A stretch of 64,000 nt of DNA from Xylanibacter brevis ATCC 19188. Its GTDB lineage: Bacteria; Bacteroidota; Bacteroidia; Bacteroidales; Bacteroidaceae. The translations under genes were made by a program, and so were the position numbers. The notes beneath the pieces were generated by a model. That model was given only the letters and a program-made list of their open reading frames with translations, was not told where the DNA came from and ran no database searches. Numbering within the stretch: the first letter of the stretch is position 1; the number at the start of each line of letters is the position of its first letter. The stretch lies in assembly GCF_000621725.1 (NCBI RefSeq), contig NZ_JHXM01000013.1, positions 62,001 to 126,000 of the forward strand, in the 5' to 3' direction. This document shows positions 42,664 through 52,385 of the stretch, piece by piece.

Positions 42664-43367
42664 GAAAACCGAAGATCAAGGCTGTTCCCTATGACGAGTT
42701 CAAAGACAACGCGTCGCTGGAGAAGCTGGTTGACGAGCTCCATGAGGGCGGTGTCAACGTGGTGACAGGTACACTGGACCAGATGATCAACTGGGGCCGT
42801 TCTAACTCCCTGTGGTCGCTGACCTTTGCCACATCATGCTGTGGTATCGAGTTTATGGCTTGCGGTTGTTCGCGTTACGACTTCTCACGCTTTGGCTTCG
42901 AGGTGACGCGTAACTCTCCACGTCAGGCCGACCTGATCATGTGTGCTGGTACGATAACCCATAAGATGGCTCCTGCGCTGAAGCGTCTGTACGACGAGAT
43001 GGCCGAGCCAAAGTATGTGGTGGCCGTAGGTGGCTGCGCTATCAGCGGCGGTCCCTTCAAAGGCAGTTATCACGTAGTGAAGGGCATCGAGGAGATCATC
43101 CCCGTGGATGTGTTCATCCCAGGTTGTCCTCCACGTCCAGAGGCTATCCTTTACGGTATGATGCAGTTGCAGCGTAAGGTGAAGGTGGAGAAGTTCTTTG
43201 GCGGTGCCAACCACAAGCAGAACAAGGACGAACGTGAGTTGGGCGTATCTAATGAGGAGCTCGTGGCACGTCGCTTAGGCGACCATCGTCGTGAGACTAT
43301 CGTGGTGACCGATGTGCCCCAGGATTTTGTAGAAGAATTAAAAGAAAAGAAGGAGGAGCAGGCATGA
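42654..43367 (+). CDS. nuoB: NADH-quinone oxidoreductase subunit B
   Basis: A 237-residue peripheral subunit that carries the N2 iron-sulfur cluster next to the quinone site. Cluster ligands are visible as FATSCCGIEFMACG, with the tandem Cys, then VVAVGGCAISGG and VFIPGCPPRPEAI. ATG 42654 (MEVRKPKIK) is chosen since AAGGAG lies seven bases upstream; an earlier in-frame ATG lies within nuoA. The C-terminal tail (about 170-237) is longer than in E. coli and highly charged, ending LKEKKEEQA. Confidence 0.95.
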   Translation: MEVRKPKIKAVPYDEFKDNASLEKLVDELHEGGVNVVTGTLDQMINWGRSNSLWSLTFATSCCGIEFMACGCSRYDFSRFGFEVTRNSPRQADLIMCAGTITHKMAPALKRLYDEMAEPKYVVAVGGCAISGGPFKGSYHVVKGIEEIIPVDVFIPGCPPRPEAILYGMMQLQRKVKVEKFFGGANHKQNKDERELGVSNEELVARRLGDHRRETIVVTDVPQDFVEELKEKKEEQA

Positions 43368-44926
43368 AATTAGAGTTCTTATCATTTGACTTTGAGAAGT
43401 TCGCTAAGGAAATGCAGAACTTGAAAGACCAGAAGGGCTTCGACTTCCTGGTGACCATCGTCGGCGAAGACTTTGGCGAGGAAGGCCTGGGCTGTGTCTA
43501 TATATTAGAGAATACGAACACGCATGAGCGCACGAGCGTGAAGACCATTGCCAAGGTAGTGGATGGTGAGAGCGTGATTCCCACGGTGACAAACCTGTGG
43601 AAAGGTGCTGACCTGCTGGAGCGCGAGGTGTTCGACTTCCTGGGCGTTAAGTTCCTGGGACACCCCGACATGCGTCGCCTCTTCCTGCGTAACGACTTCC
43701 AGGGCTACCCCCTGCGTAAGGACTTCAAGGCTACTAACGAATACACCTTGGAGGACGACCAGGAGCCCGACTACGGACTGGAGTACAGTCTTGACAAGGA
43801 CGGCAAACTGCACGTGAAGGAGAACCGCCTGTTTACGAACGACGACTACGTGGTGAACATCGGTCCTCAGCACCCCTCAACCCACGGCGTGCTGCGTCTG
43901 CAGACCGTGCTGGAGGGTGAGACCGTGAAGCGCGTATATCCTCACTTGGGGTATATCCATCGTGGTATTGAGAAGATGTGGGAGTCTATGACCTACCCAC
44001 AGACACTGGCCCTGACCGACCGTCTGAACTACCTCTGCGCCATGATGCAGCGCCACGCTCTGGTGGGCGTCATCGAAGAGGCCATGGAAGTGGAGCTGAC
44101 CGACCGTATTCACTATATCCGTACGATCATGGACGAGCTGCAGCGACTGGACAGCCACCTGCTGTTCACCTCATGCTGTGCTCAGGACCTGGGTGCACTC
44201 ACAGCCTTCCTCTATGGCATGCGCGACCGTGAACACGTGCTGAACGTGATGGAGGAGACCACCGGTGGACGCCTGATTCAGAACTACTATCGCATTGGCG
44301 GTCTGCAAGACGATATCGATCCTAACTTCGTGAAGAACGTGAAGGACCTGATTAAGTATCTGCGCCCCATGATTCAGGAGTATATGGATGTGTTTGGTAA
44401 TAACATCATCACACACAACCGCTTGGAGAACGTGGGTCCAATGTCGCTAGAGGATTGTATCAACTATGGTGTGACAGGTCCTGCCGGACGTGCTTCTGGC
44501 TGGAAGAACGACGTGCGCAAGAACCACCCCTACGATATGTATGGCAAGGTGGACTTCGAACAGTGTCTGGAGACCAGCAACGACTCTATGGGTCGTTATA
44601 TGGTGCACATCAACGAGATGTATCAGAGCTTGAACATCATCGAACAGCTCATCGACAATATTCCTGAGGGCGACTTCTACGTGAAGCAGAAGCCTATCAT
44701 CAAGGTGCCCGAGGGACAGTGGTACTTCTCTGTGGAGGGTGCTGCCGGTGAGTTTGGTGTTTATCTCGACTCAAAGGGCGACAAGAGCCCTTACCGCATG
44801 AAGATGCGTCCTATGGGTCTCTCGCTCGTTGGAGCACTCGATCCGATGCTGCGCGGACAGAAGATTGCCGACCTGGTGACCACTGGCGCTGCCATCGACA
44901 TTGTTATACCTGATATTGATAGATAG
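43364..44926 (+). CDS. nuoCD: NADH-quinone oxidoreductase fused subunits C/D
   Basis: A 520-residue fusion of NuoC (about 1-125, with LEREVFDFLGVKFLGHPDMRRL and the RNDFQGYPLRKDF motif, in parts) and NuoD (about 150-520). NuoD stretches include NIGPQHPSTHGVLR, PHLGYIHRGIEK, LDSHLLFTSCCAQDLGALT (partly) and the C-terminal GALDPMLRGQKIADLVTTGA (partly). NuoD forms the quinone-binding cavity with NuoB. The two genes are fused as in E. coli. It overlaps nuoB by four bases. Confidence 0.96.
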   Translation: MKLEFLSFDFEKFAKEMQNLKDQKGFDFLVTIVGEDFGEEGLGCVYILENTNTHERTSVKTIAKVVDGESVIPTVTNLWKGADLLEREVFDFLGVKFLGHPDMRRLFLRNDFQGYPLRKDFKATNEYTLEDDQEPDYGLEYSLDKDGKLHVKENRLFTNDDYVVNIGPQHPSTHGVLRLQTVLEGETVKRVYPHLGYIHRGIEKMWESMTYPQTLALTDRLNYLCAMMQRHALVGVIEEAMEVELTDRIHYIRTIMDELQRLDSHLLFTSCCAQDLGALTAFLYGMRDREHVLNVMEETTGGRLIQNYYRIGGLQDDIDPNFVKNVKDLIKYLRPMIQEYMDVFGNNIITHNRLENVGPMSLEDCINYGVTGPAGRASGWKNDVRKNHPYDMYGKVDFEQCLETSNDSMGRYMVHINEMYQSLNIIEQLIDNIPEGDFYVKQKPIIKVPEGQWYFSVEGAAGEFGVYLDSKGDKSPYRMKMRPMGLSLVGALDPMLRGQKIADLVTTGAAIDIVIPDIDR

Positions 44927-44927
44927 T

Positions 44928-46025
44928 ATGGAACATATATTCGATTTTTCACAGGTGACCACCTGGTTCCACGACCTGCTGACGCTGACGTTGGGACTGG
45001 GCGACTTTTGGGCCATACTCATTGAGTGTGTGCTCGTGGGCGCAGCTGTGCTGGGTGCCTACTCGGTCATCGCTATGATTCTGATTTTCATGGAGCGTAA
45101 GGTCTGCGCCTACTTCCAGTGCCGTATTGGTCCGGTGCGCGTAGGTCCTTGGGGCTTGCTGCAGGTTGTTGCCGACGTACTGAAGATGCTCATCAAGGAA
45201 ATTTTCTTCGTTGACAAGGCCGACAAGTTGCTCTACATCGTAGCTCCCTTCCTGGTCATCTTCGGTTCGGTAGGTGCTTTCTGCTTCCTGCCCTGGAACC
45301 GCGGTGCTCATATCCTGGACTTCAACGTAGGCGTGTTCCTGCTCACAGCCATCTCTTCGATTGGCGTGGTAGGCATCTTCCTGGCAGGTTGGGGTTCTAA
45401 CAACAAGTACTCGGTGGTATCGGCCATGCGTTCGGCTGTGCAGATGATCTCTTACGAGATGTCACTCTGTCTGTGTCTGATCACGGCAGTCATCCTGACA
45501 GGTACGATGCAGGTGAGTGGTATCGTGGAGGCACAGAGCGGTCCTTGGGGATGGCTCATCGTGCAGGGACATGTGCCCGCACTGATTGCCTTCGTGGTGT
45601 TCCTCATTGCTGGTAATGCTGAGGCCAACCGTGGCCCCTTCGACATGGCAGAGGCTGAGAGTGAGCTGACAGCCGGTCACCACACCGAATACAGCGGTAT
45701 GGGCTTCGGCTTCTTCTATCTGGCAGAGTTCCTGAACCTGTTTATCATTGCAGGTATCGCTGCTACTGTGTTCCTGGGTGGATGGGCTCCTATCCAGATT
45801 GGTGTAGAGGCCTTCGACGAGGTGATGCAGTACATCCCCGGTATCGTGTGGTTCATGGGTAAGGCCTTCCTGCTGGTATGGCTGCTGATGTGGATTAAGT
45901 GGACTTTCCCACGTCTGCGTATCGACCAGATACTGAAGCTGGAGTGGAAGTATCTGATGCCTATGGCACTCATCAACCTGGTGCTGATGACAGTCGTAGT
46001 GGCTTTAGGTCTTTATATTAAATAA
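44928..46025 (+). CDS. nuoH: NADH-quinone oxidoreductase subunit H
   Basis: A 365-residue membrane subunit with about eight helices that links the peripheral arm to the proton pumps. Family stretches are MERKVCAYFQCRIGPVRVGPWGLLQVVADVLKM (in parts), NRGPFDMAEAESELTAGHHTEYSGM (in parts) with the acidic quinone-loop residues, and WIKWTFPRLRIDQ. ATG 44928 (MEHIFDFSQ) follows the nuoCD stop by one base; an upstream start would overlap nuoCD. Confidence 0.96.
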   Translation: MEHIFDFSQVTTWFHDLLTLTLGLGDFWAILIECVLVGAAVLGAYSVIAMILIFMERKVCAYFQCRIGPVRVGPWGLLQVVADVLKMLIKEIFFVDKADKLLYIVAPFLVIFGSVGAFCFLPWNRGAHILDFNVGVFLLTAISSIGVVGIFLAGWGSNNKYSVVSAMRSAVQMISYEMSLCLCLITAVILTGTMQVSGIVEAQSGPWGWLIVQGHVPALIAFVVFLIAGNAEANRGPFDMAEAESELTAGHHTEYSGMGFGFFYLAEFLNLFIIAGIAATVFLGGWAPIQIGVEAFDEVMQYIPGIVWFMGKAFLLVWLLMWIKWTFPRLRIDQILKLEWKYLMPMALINLVLMTVVVALGLYIK

Positions 46026-46036
46026 GGTGTAGCAAA

Positions 46037-46582
46037 ATGGAAAACAATAAATCATATTTCGGAGAGCTGGGACACGGCATCAAGACGTTGGCCACCGGTA
46101 TGAAGGTCACCCTCGGTGAATACTTCAAGGACTACTGGACCAACAAGTCAACAGAGCAGTACCCAGAGAACCGTAAGACAACGCTCCACGTGTCTAAGCG
46201 TCATCGTGGACGCCTGGTCTTTAAACGTAATGAAGACGGTGCCTACAAATGCACGGCCTGCACACTGTGTGAGAAGGCTTGCCCTAATGGTACCATCAAG
46301 ATAACGGCCCACATGGCTGAAGACCCTGAGACGGGCAAGAAGAAAAAGGTGCTCGACGACTATCAGTACGACCTGGGCGACTGTATGTTCTGTCAGTTGT
46401 GCACCAACGCCTGCAACTTTGATGCTATCGAGTTTACGAACGACTTTGAGAACGCTACGTTCGACAGAGGTGCATTGGTGCTCCACCTGGACAAGGAAGT
46501 GTATCAGGGCGGTTCGCTGCCCAACATCCAGGATGGTGGTGCCGAATGGCAGGTTGGTAAGTTTAACACGAAAAAGAAGTAA
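46037..46582 (+). CDS. nuoI: NADH-quinone oxidoreductase subunit I
   Basis: A 181-residue subunit with two 4Fe-4S clusters (N6a, N6b) that pass electrons to N2. The first motif is CTACTLCEKACPNGTI and the second CMFCQLCTNACNFDAIEF. The second has Asn where Pro usually follows the last Cys, a mild change. The N-terminal part binds the membrane. In a complex with no NuoEFG this subunit is the probable point where electrons enter, from ferredoxin or a similar donor; that is an inference. Confidence 0.95.
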   Translation: MENNKSYFGELGHGIKTLATGMKVTLGEYFKDYWTNKSTEQYPENRKTTLHVSKRHRGRLVFKRNEDGAYKCTACTLCEKACPNGTIKITAHMAEDPETGKKKKVLDDYQYDLGDCMFCQLCTNACNFDAIEFTNDFENATFDRGALVLHLDKEVYQGGSLPNIQDGGAEWQVGKFNTKKK

Positions 46583-46591
46583 AGAAAGACT

Positions 46592-47110
46592 ATGGCAAAT
46601 TTAGTAGTATTTTGCATTCTTGCAGTAGTCATCTTGGGTTCAGCTTTGCTGTGCGTGATGACGAAGCGAATCATGCGAGCTGCAACATTCATGTTGTTTG
46701 TGCTCTTTGGCGTAGCAGGTCTTTACTTCCTGCTTGACTATACTTATCTTGGTGCAGCCCAGATAGCTGTCTATGCTGGTGGCGTAACCATGATATATGT
46801 GTTTGCTATTCAATTGGTTAGCAAGAGAACGCTGCAGGGACTTGTTGAGCGCGTCAAGTGCTCACGCATGCTGTGGGGCGGTCTTGTGTCGCTGGTCAGT
46901 CTGGTCACCGTTGTCATGGTGTTCTTGAAGAACAACTTCATTCTGTGGGGAGGCATGATGCCCGATACAGAGGTGCCTATGAAAGAGATAGGTCATGCAC
47001 TGGTGGGTAGCGATAAGTATCAATATGTACTGCCTTTCGAGTTTATCTCAGTGTTCCTGCTGGCATGTATCATCGGCGGTTTGGTTGTTTCACGTAAAAA
47101 GGAGGATTAA
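46592..47110 (+). CDS. nuoJ: NADH-quinone oxidoreductase subunit J
   Basis: A 172-residue membrane subunit with five helices. The third helix carries LGAAQIAVYAGGVTMIYVFAIQ (partly), the conserved pi-bulge region with YAGG motif. It lies between nuoI and nuoK, with 9 and 3 bases between coding ends. The C-terminal tail VVSRKKED is cytoplasmic. Confidence 0.93.
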   Translation: MANLVVFCILAVVILGSALLCVMTKRIMRAATFMLFVLFGVAGLYFLLDYTYLGAAQIAVYAGGVTMIYVFAIQLVSKRTLQGLVERVKCSRMLWGGLVSLVSLVTVVMVFLKNNFILWGGMMPDTEVPMKEIGHALVGSDKYQYVLPFEFISVFLLACIIGGLVVSRKKED

Positions 47111-47113
47111 GCT

Positions 47114-47422
47114 ATGGTACCTGTAGAATGTTATTTTGTGCTGAGTGCACTCTTGTTCTTTATTGGTGTGTTTGGCTTCGTCACCCGTCGCAACCTGATT
47201 GCCATGCTCATTTCTATTGAGCTGGTGCTGAATGCCGTAGATATCAACTTTGCTGCATTCAACCGTCTGCTGTTCCCTGGCGAGTTCGAGGGCTTCTTTA
47301 TGACCCTGTTCTCGATTGGTGTCAGTGCGGCTGAGAGTGCTGTGGCAATTGCAATTATTATCAACGTCTATCGTAACTTCAAGAGCGATAGCGTGGAAAG
47401 TATAACTAACATGAAAGGATAA
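47114..47422 (+). CDS. nuoK: NADH-quinone oxidoreductase subunit K
   Basis: A 102-residue antiporter-like subunit with three helices. Conserved acidic residues for proton transfer are in MLISIELVLNAVDINF (Glu in the second helix) and in VSAAESAVAIAIIINVYR (Glu in the third). The length is normal. Confidence 0.95.
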   Translation: MVPVECYFVLSALLFFIGVFGFVTRRNLIAMLISIELVLNAVDINFAAFNRLLFPGEFEGFFMTLFSIGVSAAESAVAIAIIINVYRNFKSDSVESITNMKG

Positions 47423-47428
47423 AACGCT

Positions 47429-49417
47429 ATGATCTACGAATTATCTTATTTGATTCTGCTTCTGCCGCTGCTGTCCTTCCTTGTGTTAGGACTGGCTGGC
47501 ATGAAGATGCAGCACAAGACTGCCGGACTGATTGGCACTTGTTCGCTGTCGCTGGTTACACTCCTGTCTTACTGGACGGCCTTTGCTTACTTCACGGCCG
47601 ACCGTGTAAATGGTATCTACCAGACTATCGTACCTTATAACTTCACCTGGTTGCCACTCGGTAATCTGCACTTTGATATGGGTATCCTTCTGGATCCTAT
47701 CTCGGTGATGATGCTTGTGGTTATCTCTACGGTGTCGTTGATGGTTCACATCTATTCGTTTGGCTATATGCATGGCGAGAAAGGCTTTCAGCGCTACTAC
47801 GCATTCCTGAGCCTGTTTACCATGTCTATGCTGGGTCTTGTGTTGGCCACCAACATCTTCCAGATGTATATGTTCTGGGAGTTGGTGGGTGTTTCTTCTT
47901 ACCTGCTCATTGGCTTCTACTATCCTTTGAAGCCAGCTATTGCTGCCAGTAAGAAGGCATTCATCGTGACCCGCTTTGCCGATATGTTCTTCCTCGTGGG
48001 TATCCTGACCTTTGGTTACTTCACTGATTCGTTCAGCTTCTCGTTTGCTGGCGATATCGTGATGGGGCAGGGCACAACTCCCTTCATCGAGGGTAACATT
48101 GCTAAGGCCGTGGCTGCTGGTGGTTTCATCATTCCTACAGCCCTGGTATTGATGTTTATTGGTGGTGCTGGTAAGAGTGCTATGTTCCCACTGCACATCT
48201 GGTTGCCAGACGCCATGGAAGGACCAACACCTGTATCTGCCCTGATTCACGCAGCCACCATGGTTGTGGCCGGTGTGTTCCAGATTGCACGTATGTTCCC
48301 CCTCTGGATTGAATATGCACCTCAGGCCATGAGTATCGTGGTATGGGTGGGCGTGATCACCGCTTTCTATGCAGCTGCTGTGGCTTGTGCCCAGAGCGAC
48401 ATCAAGCGTGTGCTGGCCTTCTCTACGATTTCTCAGATTGCCTTTATGATGGTGGCACTGGGAGTTTCGCTGCCAGGTCATCATGGTGCAGTGCTCGACA
48501 ACCATGCTCAGCTGGGTTACATGGCAGGTATGTTCCACCTGTTCACCCACGCCATGTTCAAGGCTTGCTTGTTCCTGGGAGCAGGTTGCATCATCCATGC
48601 TGTTCATAGCAACGAGATGGCGCTGATGGGCGGTCTGCGTAAGTATATGCCTATCACCCACATCACATTCCTGATTTCTTGTCTGGCCATCGCCGGTATT
48701 CCATTCTTCTCAGGCTTCAGTTCGAAGGATGAGATTATCACCGCTTGCATGGAGTACAGCCCCGTGGTAGGTTGGATTATGACTGGTATCGCCGCCATGA
48801 CAGCGTTCTATATGTTCCGTCTGTACTATGGCATCTTCTGGGGTACTGAGAACAAGGAGGCCCATGCGCATCACACGCCACACGAGGCTCCTCTCACCAT
48901 GACGTTGCCTCTGATCGTGCTCTGCGTGATCACCGTCGGTGTGGGCGTTTACACCACCATCGCTGGTTTTGCTGGTTGGGGCGGTTCGTTCGGCAGCTTC
49001 GTTTCTGCAGCTGGTACCGACTACACCATCCACTTCAACACACAGATTGCAGCCACCTCTACCGTGATTGCTATTCTGAGCATTTGTCTGGCCACCTATA
49101 TTTATAAGGGTGAGAGTCAGCCTATAGCCGACCGCCTGTACAAGACGTTCCCCAAGTTGCACCGTGCAGCCTATAAGCGTTTTTATCAGGACGAGATTTG
49201 GCAGTATGTGACTCATCGTATTATCTTCCGTTGTGTCTCTACACCAATTGCTTGGTTCGACCGTCATGTTGTGGATGGTACGTTCAACTTCCTGGCATGG
49301 GGTGCCAATGAGGGAGGCGAGAGCCTTCGTAGCTGGCAAAGCGGTGACGTACGTAAGTATGCAGTATGGTTCCTGACTGGCACCGTTGCATTAACATTAA
49401 TCCTTTTATGCATCTAA
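47429..49417 (+). CDS. nuoL: NADH-quinone oxidoreductase subunit L
   Basis: A 662-residue antiporter-like proton-pumping subunit with about 16 helices and a long amphipathic C-terminal helix. Key motifs are MFWELVGVSSYLLIGFYYP with the conserved Glu, GKSAMFPLHIWLPDAMEGPTPVSALIHAATMV (in parts) with the Lys and His of the channel, and FLGAGCIIHAVHSNEM. The normal length and full set of motifs indicate a working pump. Confidence 0.96.
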   Translation: MIYELSYLILLLPLLSFLVLGLAGMKMQHKTAGLIGTCSLSLVTLLSYWTAFAYFTADRVNGIYQTIVPYNFTWLPLGNLHFDMGILLDPISVMMLVVISTVSLMVHIYSFGYMHGEKGFQRYYAFLSLFTMSMLGLVLATNIFQMYMFWELVGVSSYLLIGFYYPLKPAIAASKKAFIVTRFADMFFLVGILTFGYFTDSFSFSFAGDIVMGQGTTPFIEGNIAKAVAAGGFIIPTALVLMFIGGAGKSAMFPLHIWLPDAMEGPTPVSALIHAATMVVAGVFQIARMFPLWIEYAPQAMSIVVWVGVITAFYAAAVACAQSDIKRVLAFSTISQIAFMMVALGVSLPGHHGAVLDNHAQLGYMAGMFHLFTHAMFKACLFLGAGCIIHAVHSNEMALMGGLRKYMPITHITFLISCLAIAGIPFFSGFSSKDEIITACMEYSPVVGWIMTGIAAMTAFYMFRLYYGIFWGTENKEAHAHHTPHEAPLTMTLPLIVLCVITVGVGVYTTIAGFAGWGGSFGSFVSAAGTDYTIHFNTQIAATSTVIAILSICLATYIYKGESQPIADRLYKTFPKLHRAAYKRFYQDEIWQYVTHRIIFRCVSTPIAWFDRHVVDGTFNFLAWGANEGGESLRSWQSGDVRKYAVWFLTGTVALTLILLCI

Positions 49418-49423
49418 AGCGAT

Positions 49424-50932
49424 ATGAATATACTTAGTTTATTTGTACTGATTCCAGCCCTGATGCTTTTGGGATTGTGGGTAGCCCGCAATGTCAATCA
49501 GGTGCGTGGTGTGATGGTGACCGGTTCGTCACTTCTGCTGGTCCTGTCAATATGGCTTTGCTACTTTTTCGTAAGCGAGCGTAGTGCAGGCAATACCGAC
49601 GAGATGTTGCTGGTGGCATCGACACCTTGGTTCGAGCCTCTGAACATCGCTTATAGCGTCGGTGTGGACGGCATCTCTGTCGTTATGCTGCTCTTGTCAA
49701 GCATCATCGTGTTCACCGGTACTTTTGCCTCTTGGCAGTTGAAGCCCATGACCAAGGAGTATTTCCTGTGGTTCACCCTTCTTTCTACGGGTGTGTATGG
49801 CTTCTTTATCTGCACAGACATGTTCACCATGTTCATGTTCTACGAGGTAGCTCTGATTCCTATGTATCTGCTGATTGGTGTGTGGGGTAGCGGTCGCAAG
49901 GAGTACTCAGCTATGAAACTCACCTTGATGCTGATGGGTGGTTCTGCGCTGCTCATCCTTGGCATCCTGGGTATTTACTACTTCAGTGGTCATACCACAA
50001 TGAATGTCAACGAGATTGCTGCTATGCACAACATCGATCCAGATATTCAGAATGTGTTCTTCCCCTTCATCTTCATTGGTTTCGGTGTGCTGGGCGCTCT
50101 GTTCCCCTTCCACACATGGTCTCCCGACGGTCATGCCTCTGCGCCTACCGCAGTATCCATGTTGCACGCAGGCGTGCTGATGAAGTTAGGAGGCTATGGC
50201 TGTTTCCGTATCGCCATGTACCTGTTGCCTGATGCTGCGCAGGATTTGTCATGGATATTCCTGATTTTGACCACTATCTCTGTGGTTTACGGTGCCCTTT
50301 CAGCATGTGTTCAGACCGACCTGAAGTACATCAATGCCTATTCTTCAGTATCTCACTGTGGACTGGTGCTCTTTGCACTACTGATGATGTCGCAGACAGC
50401 TGTTACCGGTGCTATCCTGCAGATGTTGTCTCACGGTCTGATGACAGCCCTCTTCTTTGCGCTGATTGGTATGATCTACGGACGTACACACACACGTGAC
50501 ATTCGCGAGTTGGCCGGTTTGATGAAGATTATGCCTTTCCTGGCTGTAGGTTATGTGATTGCTGGTTTGGCCAACTTGGGTCTGCCTGGCTTCTCAGGCT
50601 TCATTGCCGAGATGACCATCTTCGTGGGTTCGTTTGGCGCTAAGCCTTTGGCTGGCGACCCAGATACCTCGTTCCGTATGGTTGCTACTATCATTGCATG
50701 TATGTCTATTGTGGTGACAGCAGTCTATATCCTGCGTGTAGTAGGTAAGATCCTCTATGGTGAGGTTGAGAACAAGCACTACCTCGAACTGACAGATGCT
50801 ACATGGGATGAGCGTTTTGCAGTGGTTTGCCTGATCTTCTGTGTGGCAGGTCTGGGTGTATGCCCCTTCCTGTTTAGTGACATGATCTCGCCAGCAGCAG
50901 GCAACATACTTCGTTCAATTGGTGTAATGTAA
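49424..50932 (+). CDS. nuoM: NADH-quinone oxidoreductase subunit M
   Basis: A 502-residue antiporter-like subunit with about 14 helices. FMFYEVALIPMYLLIGVWG carries the channel Glu, FPFHTWSPDGHASAPTAVSMLHAGVLMK (in parts) holds the broken-helix region, and INAYSSVSHCGLV and LSHGLMTALFFALIG follow. It follows nuoL by six bases. Confidence 0.96.
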   Translation: MNILSLFVLIPALMLLGLWVARNVNQVRGVMVTGSSLLLVLSIWLCYFFVSERSAGNTDEMLLVASTPWFEPLNIAYSVGVDGISVVMLLLSSIIVFTGTFASWQLKPMTKEYFLWFTLLSTGVYGFFICTDMFTMFMFYEVALIPMYLLIGVWGSGRKEYSAMKLTLMLMGGSALLILGILGIYYFSGHTTMNVNEIAAMHNIDPDIQNVFFPFIFIGFGVLGALFPFHTWSPDGHASAPTAVSMLHAGVLMKLGGYGCFRIAMYLLPDAAQDLSWIFLILTTISVVYGALSACVQTDLKYINAYSSVSHCGLVLFALLMMSQTAVTGAILQMLSHGLMTALFFALIGMIYGRTHTRDIRELAGLMKIMPFLAVGYVIAGLANLGLPGFSGFIAEMTIFVGSFGAKPLAGDPDTSFRMVATIIACMSIVVTAVYILRVVGKILYGEVENKHYLELTDATWDERFAVVCLIFCVAGLGVCPFLFSDMISPAAGNILRSIGVM

Positions 50933-50945
50933 TACTGTAGTAAAG

Positions 50946-52385
50946 ATGAACTATTCACAATTCTTAAATATGATTCCTGAGGCCACCCTGATGCTGGCCT
51001 TGGTGCTGGTATTCTTTGCCGACTTTGCACTGTATAAGAGCGAGCGCAAGACGTTTGTGCTTGGCGTGCTGACTGGTGCACTGCTGTTGTGCCAGCTGGT
51101 GCCTTGCTTCCTGGCAGAGCCTGCTACGGCTTTTGGAGGAATGTATGTGTCTTCTCCTATCGTTAATGTGATGAAGACCATTCTGACACTGGGTACCTTT
51201 ATCGTGGTTGTTATGTCGCAGAAGTGGATGGCCTCCAACACGAAACTCTCTGGTGAGTTCTATATGCTGGTGCTTTCTACGCTGTTGGGCATGTACATGA
51301 TGATGTCTGCAGGTCATTTCCTGCTCTTTTTCCTGGGTCTGGAGATGGCCTCTGTGCCTATGGCATGTCTGGTGGCTTTCGACCGTTACAAGAAGAAGTC
51401 GGCCGAGGCTGCAGCCAAGTATATCCTCACAGCAACCTTCTCGAGCGGTGTGATGCTCTATGGCATCTCGTTCCTCTATGGTGCTGTGGGTACGTTGTAC
51501 TTCGACGATATGGCTGCTTCAATTGAGCTGACACCACTCACTATTATGGGTATGGTATTCTTCTTCAGTGGCTTGGGCTTTAAGATTTCCTTGGTTCCGT
51601 TCCACTTCTGGACAGCAGACACCTATGAAGGTGCACCAACCCCAATCACCGGTTATCTGAGTGTTGTATCAAAGGGTGCTGCCACGCTGACGCTGGCAAT
51701 CATTTTGATGCACGTGTTCGGTCGTCTGGTAGAGTATTGGGAGCCTCTGCTTTGGATTGTCATCATGCTGACCATTACCGTGGGTAACCTGTTCGCCATC
51801 CGTCAGACTGAGTTGAAGCGCTTCATGGCCTTCTCGTCAATCTCTCAGGCCGGTTATATCATGTTGGCTGTGATTGGCAACTCTGCACAGAGCCTGACCG
51901 CCCTGACCTTCTACGTGCTGGTTTATGTGGCAGCCAATATGGCTGTGTTCACTGTTATCAGCGCAGTAGAGGAGAGTAATGGAGGTCGCACCGATATGGC
52001 TGCATACAATGGACTCTATGCCACCAATCCTAAGTTGTCGCTACTGATGACGCTGGCTCTGTTCTCATTGGCTGGTATTCCTCCTTTTGCAGGTATGTTC
52101 TCAAAGTTCTTTGTGTTCATGGCTGCAGTAGGAGGTCATGAGAGTGCGCCCTTCTGGCCATACTTTGTGGTGTTTATAGCCTTGATTAATACGGTAGTGT
52201 CGCTCTACTACTATCTGCTGATTGTAAAAGCAATGTATATCACCAAGACCGAAGAGCCACTGCCAACCTTTAAGAATGGTGCAGCTATCAATTGGAGCCT
52301 TGCGATCTGTACAATTGGCATCCTGTTGTTTGGCGTTTGCTCATGCATCTATGAGTGGATTGACAAGGCTGCAGTAGCTTTGTAA
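50946..52385 (+). CDS. nuoN: NADH-quinone oxidoreductase subunit N
   Basis: A 479-residue antiporter-like subunit with about 14 helices. Diagnostic stretches are FFLGLEMASVPMACLVAFDR, SLVPFHFWTADTYEGAPTPITGYLSV (in parts), KRFMAFSSISQAGYIMLAV and FSLAGIPPFAGMFSKFFVF. It ends the nuo operon. Its stop shares one base with the start of mntP, which is therefore probably on the same message. Confidence 0.96.
   Translation: MNYSQFLNMIPEATLMLALVLVFFADFALYKSERKTFVLGVLTGALLLCQLVPCFLAEPATAFGGMYVSSPIVNVMKTILTLGTFIVVVMSQKWMASNTKLSGEFYMLVLSTLLGMYMMMSAGHFLLFFLGLEMASVPMACLVAFDRYKKKSAEAAAKYILTATFSSGVMLYGISFLYGAVGTLYFDDMAASIELTPLTIMGMVFFFSGLGFKISLVPFHFWTADTYEGAPTPITGYLSVVSKGAATLTLAIILMHVFGRLVEYWEPLLWIVIMLTITVGNLFAIRQTELKRFMAFSSISQAGYIMLAVIGNSAQSLTALTFYVLVYVAANMAVFTVISAVEESNGGRTDMAAYNGLYATNPKLSLLMTLALFSLAGIPPFAGMFSKFFVFMAAVGGHESAPFWPYFVVFIALINTVVSLYYYLLIVKAMYITKTEEPLPTFKNGAAINWSLAICTIGILLFGVCSCIYEWIDKAAVAL

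Noticed and set aside
47486..48661. 391-codon open frame on the minus strand
   Set aside because: It is antisense to nuoL; the product is His/Gln-rich with no known domain, typical of a shadow frame of membrane genes.
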